Origin: Pelargonium nanum
Lineage: Eukaryota > Streptophyta > Magnoliopsida > Geraniales > Geraniaceae
Reading direction: 5' to 3'
DNA: 21,778 nucleotides
Assembly: GCA_036897485.1 (NCBI GenBank)
Contig: JAYMTF010001705.1
Coordinates: forward strand, 1 to 21,778
Shown: in pieces, positions 20,446 to 21,778 of the stretch
How positions within the stretch are numbered: position 1 is the stretch's first letter
How the letters are laid out: every line of letters begins with the position of its first letter
Notes under the pieces: model-generated
The model's database searches: none
What the model saw: only the letters and a program-made list of their open reading frames with translations
Told to the model about the DNA's origin: nothing
Position numbers and translations under genes: made by a program

Positions 20446-20762
20446 ATGAGAATAAATTGATAATTACTATACGTACCTTGGCACTTCCTAAGTCGTCCCA
20501 GAGACGAAGAATTGTTGCAACAGAAGATATGATGTCGGGCATATTTTCTGCAAACTCTATAGTTTGAGTAGTGATATTTTGACCCAAAAGAAAGAAAATG
20601 TGCAGAAAAACCAGATGGACCCCTGAGCTCACAATGCCATTCTTCAAATACTCATCTGCCCTAGGCAATTCACCACTTGCAAACCACTTTGCTTCAACTA
20701 GAAATGCAGTGCACAATCTTTTCCACTGCAATTAAATTAAATGAGAAAAGAAGTTTAAAGTG

Positions 20763-21170
20763 TTAAGGCTCGGCTCGAGATCAACTTGGTAAAATATTGT
20801 CAAGTTCAAGATTGCCTCGGATCGATTTGACTCGTTGACAATATCAATTGAAAAAATATTGCAAGTCTAAATTTATGAGATCATTTGTAAAATAGAGATT
20901 ACAACAAATTTTATTTAGATTTTGGAAGAAAGAAGATATAGATGATAAATCATAAAATATTATTTATGTTCAAGTAAAAATAATTTTTAAAAATCATATT
21001 TAAAAAAGTAACCTATTAATTGAACAAAAACAACGAACAGGTTCTGTTACGCGAGCCTATCGACCCTCAAAAGCCTCAACTCGTTTATATATTAAACGAA
21101 GCTAAATTTAGGCTCGAGTTTGGTTCAAACTGAAGCGGCTCGTTAAAGGCTCGACTGATTTACACCCCTA
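20763..21170 (-). mobile_element. hAT-type non-autonomous element in the terpene synthase intron
   Basis: The minus-strand end TAGGGGTGTAAATCAGTCGA (21170-21151) is the hallmark terminus of a very common plant hAT MITE group with GAGCC/GGCTCG subterminal words. Here these are GGCTCGAG at 21110-21117, AAGCGGCTCG near 21134 and AAGGCTCGGCTCGAG near 20766. The left end does not show a matching inverted terminus, so it is truncated or eroded. Confidence 0.55.
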
Positions 21171-21563
21171 TTTATAGATACTTTTTTGTCATAATTTTGA
21201 CACCAAATAATCGATAATGAAAATATAATTACATATTAAAATATTATATGTGTACCGCATTTTGTAGAGATTTGATAGGGTTCCATCCGTGTTCTTGGTA
21301 GATTTTTTCACTGATTTCGTTTGTGGTATCGAAAAGAGCTCTCACACATTTCTTCATAAAATTGGCAACTCTTCAATTGCTTCGTACTCCCATCTGTAAA
21401 GGGATGCATTCAGAACTTTCTGTTAGCGAAGACGAAATTCTTAAATATTATTTTATTATAAAGTAAAAGTACACTAATATTTACAAGTATATTTTATCGC
21501 TTCATATTTGTTTACCCTCCGACCGTATCAAATTATTAGTATAAAATATTAATCACGTAAACT

Positions 21564-21671
21564 TCCGCGAAACTTTGCGGATAAACTTATCCGGATGACA
21601 TGGGACGGTGCGTGTCAAGGCTGGATCCGCGAAACTTTGCAGATAAACTTATCCGGATGGCATGGTACGGT
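21564..21671 (+). repeat. Two-copy tandem repeat, 62-bp period
   Basis: A 46-base unit starting TCCGCGAAACTTTGC and ending CGGT occurs at 21564-21609 and 21626-21671, with three mismatches (21579/21641, 21598/21660 and 21604/21666 approximately). The unit includes GGATAAACTTATCC, nearly palindromic. It lies upstream of the 138-bp terpene synthase exon, in what should be intron or inserted DNA. Confidence 0.7.
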
Positions 21672-21693
21672 AACTTGAGTTCGAACTCTAAGA

Positions 21694-21778
21694 AAGAAAA
21701 GTGTTAGAGTATTAAACTAATATTGGGCCTTCAACTATCAGCTTAAGCTTTTAGTTGAGATGATCCTTTACATGATAT
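21694..21778 (+). mobile_element. Possible LTR-retroelement end running off the window
   Basis: Begins near TGTTAGAGTATTAAAC and continues with TCAGCTTAAGCTTTTAGTTG and then TTTACATGATAT at the window edge. Plant Ty1/copia-like sequences often show AGCTTAAGCTTTTGGG...ACATGGTATCAGAGC, where TGGTATCAGAGC is the tRNA-Met primer-binding site. The match stops at the edge, so this is a guess. If right, it would explain the missing upstream terpene synthase exons. Confidence 0.25.

Larger units (their letters stand above)
19919..21393 (-). pseudogene. Terpene synthase (TPS-g type), last three exons, frameshifted
   Basis: Exons on the minus strand are 21393-21256 (138 bp), 20725-20477 (249 bp) and 20200-19919 (282 bp with stop), with GT-AG introns. 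The last two exons give [10 protein letters not shown] joined to DENQNGHDGSY, the complete NSE/DTE metal-binding motif of class I terpene synthases. [22 protein letters not shown] and ARMVPLMYSYDD are typical of TPS-g plastidial or cytosolic linalool/nerolidol synthases, which ionise GPP or FPP. The middle exon has the canonical 249 bp. The first is 138 bp where 139 is usual: near 21358-21364 a base is missing (LPIL then TGA, where the family has LPxxMKKC), shifting the frame. In-frame stops occur in both readings around that point, so no simple splice choice rescues it. The DDxxD-bearing exon is not in the window. Probably a pseudogene, unless the missing base is a sequencing error. Confidence 0.85.

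Noticed and set aside
1-21778. CRISPR arrays, integrated viral genes or a bacterial-type gene cluster
   Set aside because: No regularly spaced repeats, viral polymerase or coat-like frames, or operon-like gene packing were seen. The only polymerase-associated proteins are LINE remnants.

Overview
The window looks like nuclear DNA of a flowering plant, most likely a eudicot. It is AT-rich, its genes are cut by many GT-AG introns, and it is full of degenerate plant transposon remnants. I found no bacterial-style operon, CRISPR array, rRNA or functional tRNA gene. The species cannot be named from the sequence alone.

Layout. Positions 1-4300 are mostly repeats: a possible gene 3' end at the very start, a cluster of GTCAA motifs, a tRNA-derived SINE head, a stretch resembling a decayed LTR element, and a diverged tandem duplication. 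Positions 4300-10700 hold little apart from transposons. These are a hAT-type non-autonomous element (5913 to about 6320), a long fold-back element (about 6673-7218), a Mutator-like element with long terminal inverted repeats that carries pieces of host genes (a Pack-MULE, about 7275-8506), and a 3'-truncated, stop-riddled LINE (about 8755-10378).

Positions 11156-19307 (+) hold one complete gene. It is a STRUBBELIG-RECEPTOR FAMILY (SRF) leucine-rich-repeat receptor-like kinase. Sixteen exons join in frame to encode 762 residues: signal peptide, SUB domain, LRRs, Pro-rich linker, transmembrane helix, juxtamembrane segment and an atypical kinase domain. Its introns host at least five transposon or SINE remnants. 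The clearest is a 497-bp hAT-type element with a perfect 8-bp target duplication (17222-17718).

Positions 19919-21393 (-) hold the last three exons of a terpene synthase of the TPS-g (linalool/nerolidol synthase-like) type, convergent with the SRF gene. The second metal-binding motif is intact, but the 138-bp exon carries a one-base deletion relative to the family, so this copy is probably a pseudogene. The 5' exons lie beyond the window or are lost.

The two real genes are neighbours with unrelated roles, cell-surface signalling and volatile terpenoid synthesis, and nothing suggests they work together. I did not find a convincing new biological system. The most unusual items are the gene-capturing Mutator-like element, the loss of catalytic residues in the SRF kinase, and the single-base lesion in the terpene synthase.
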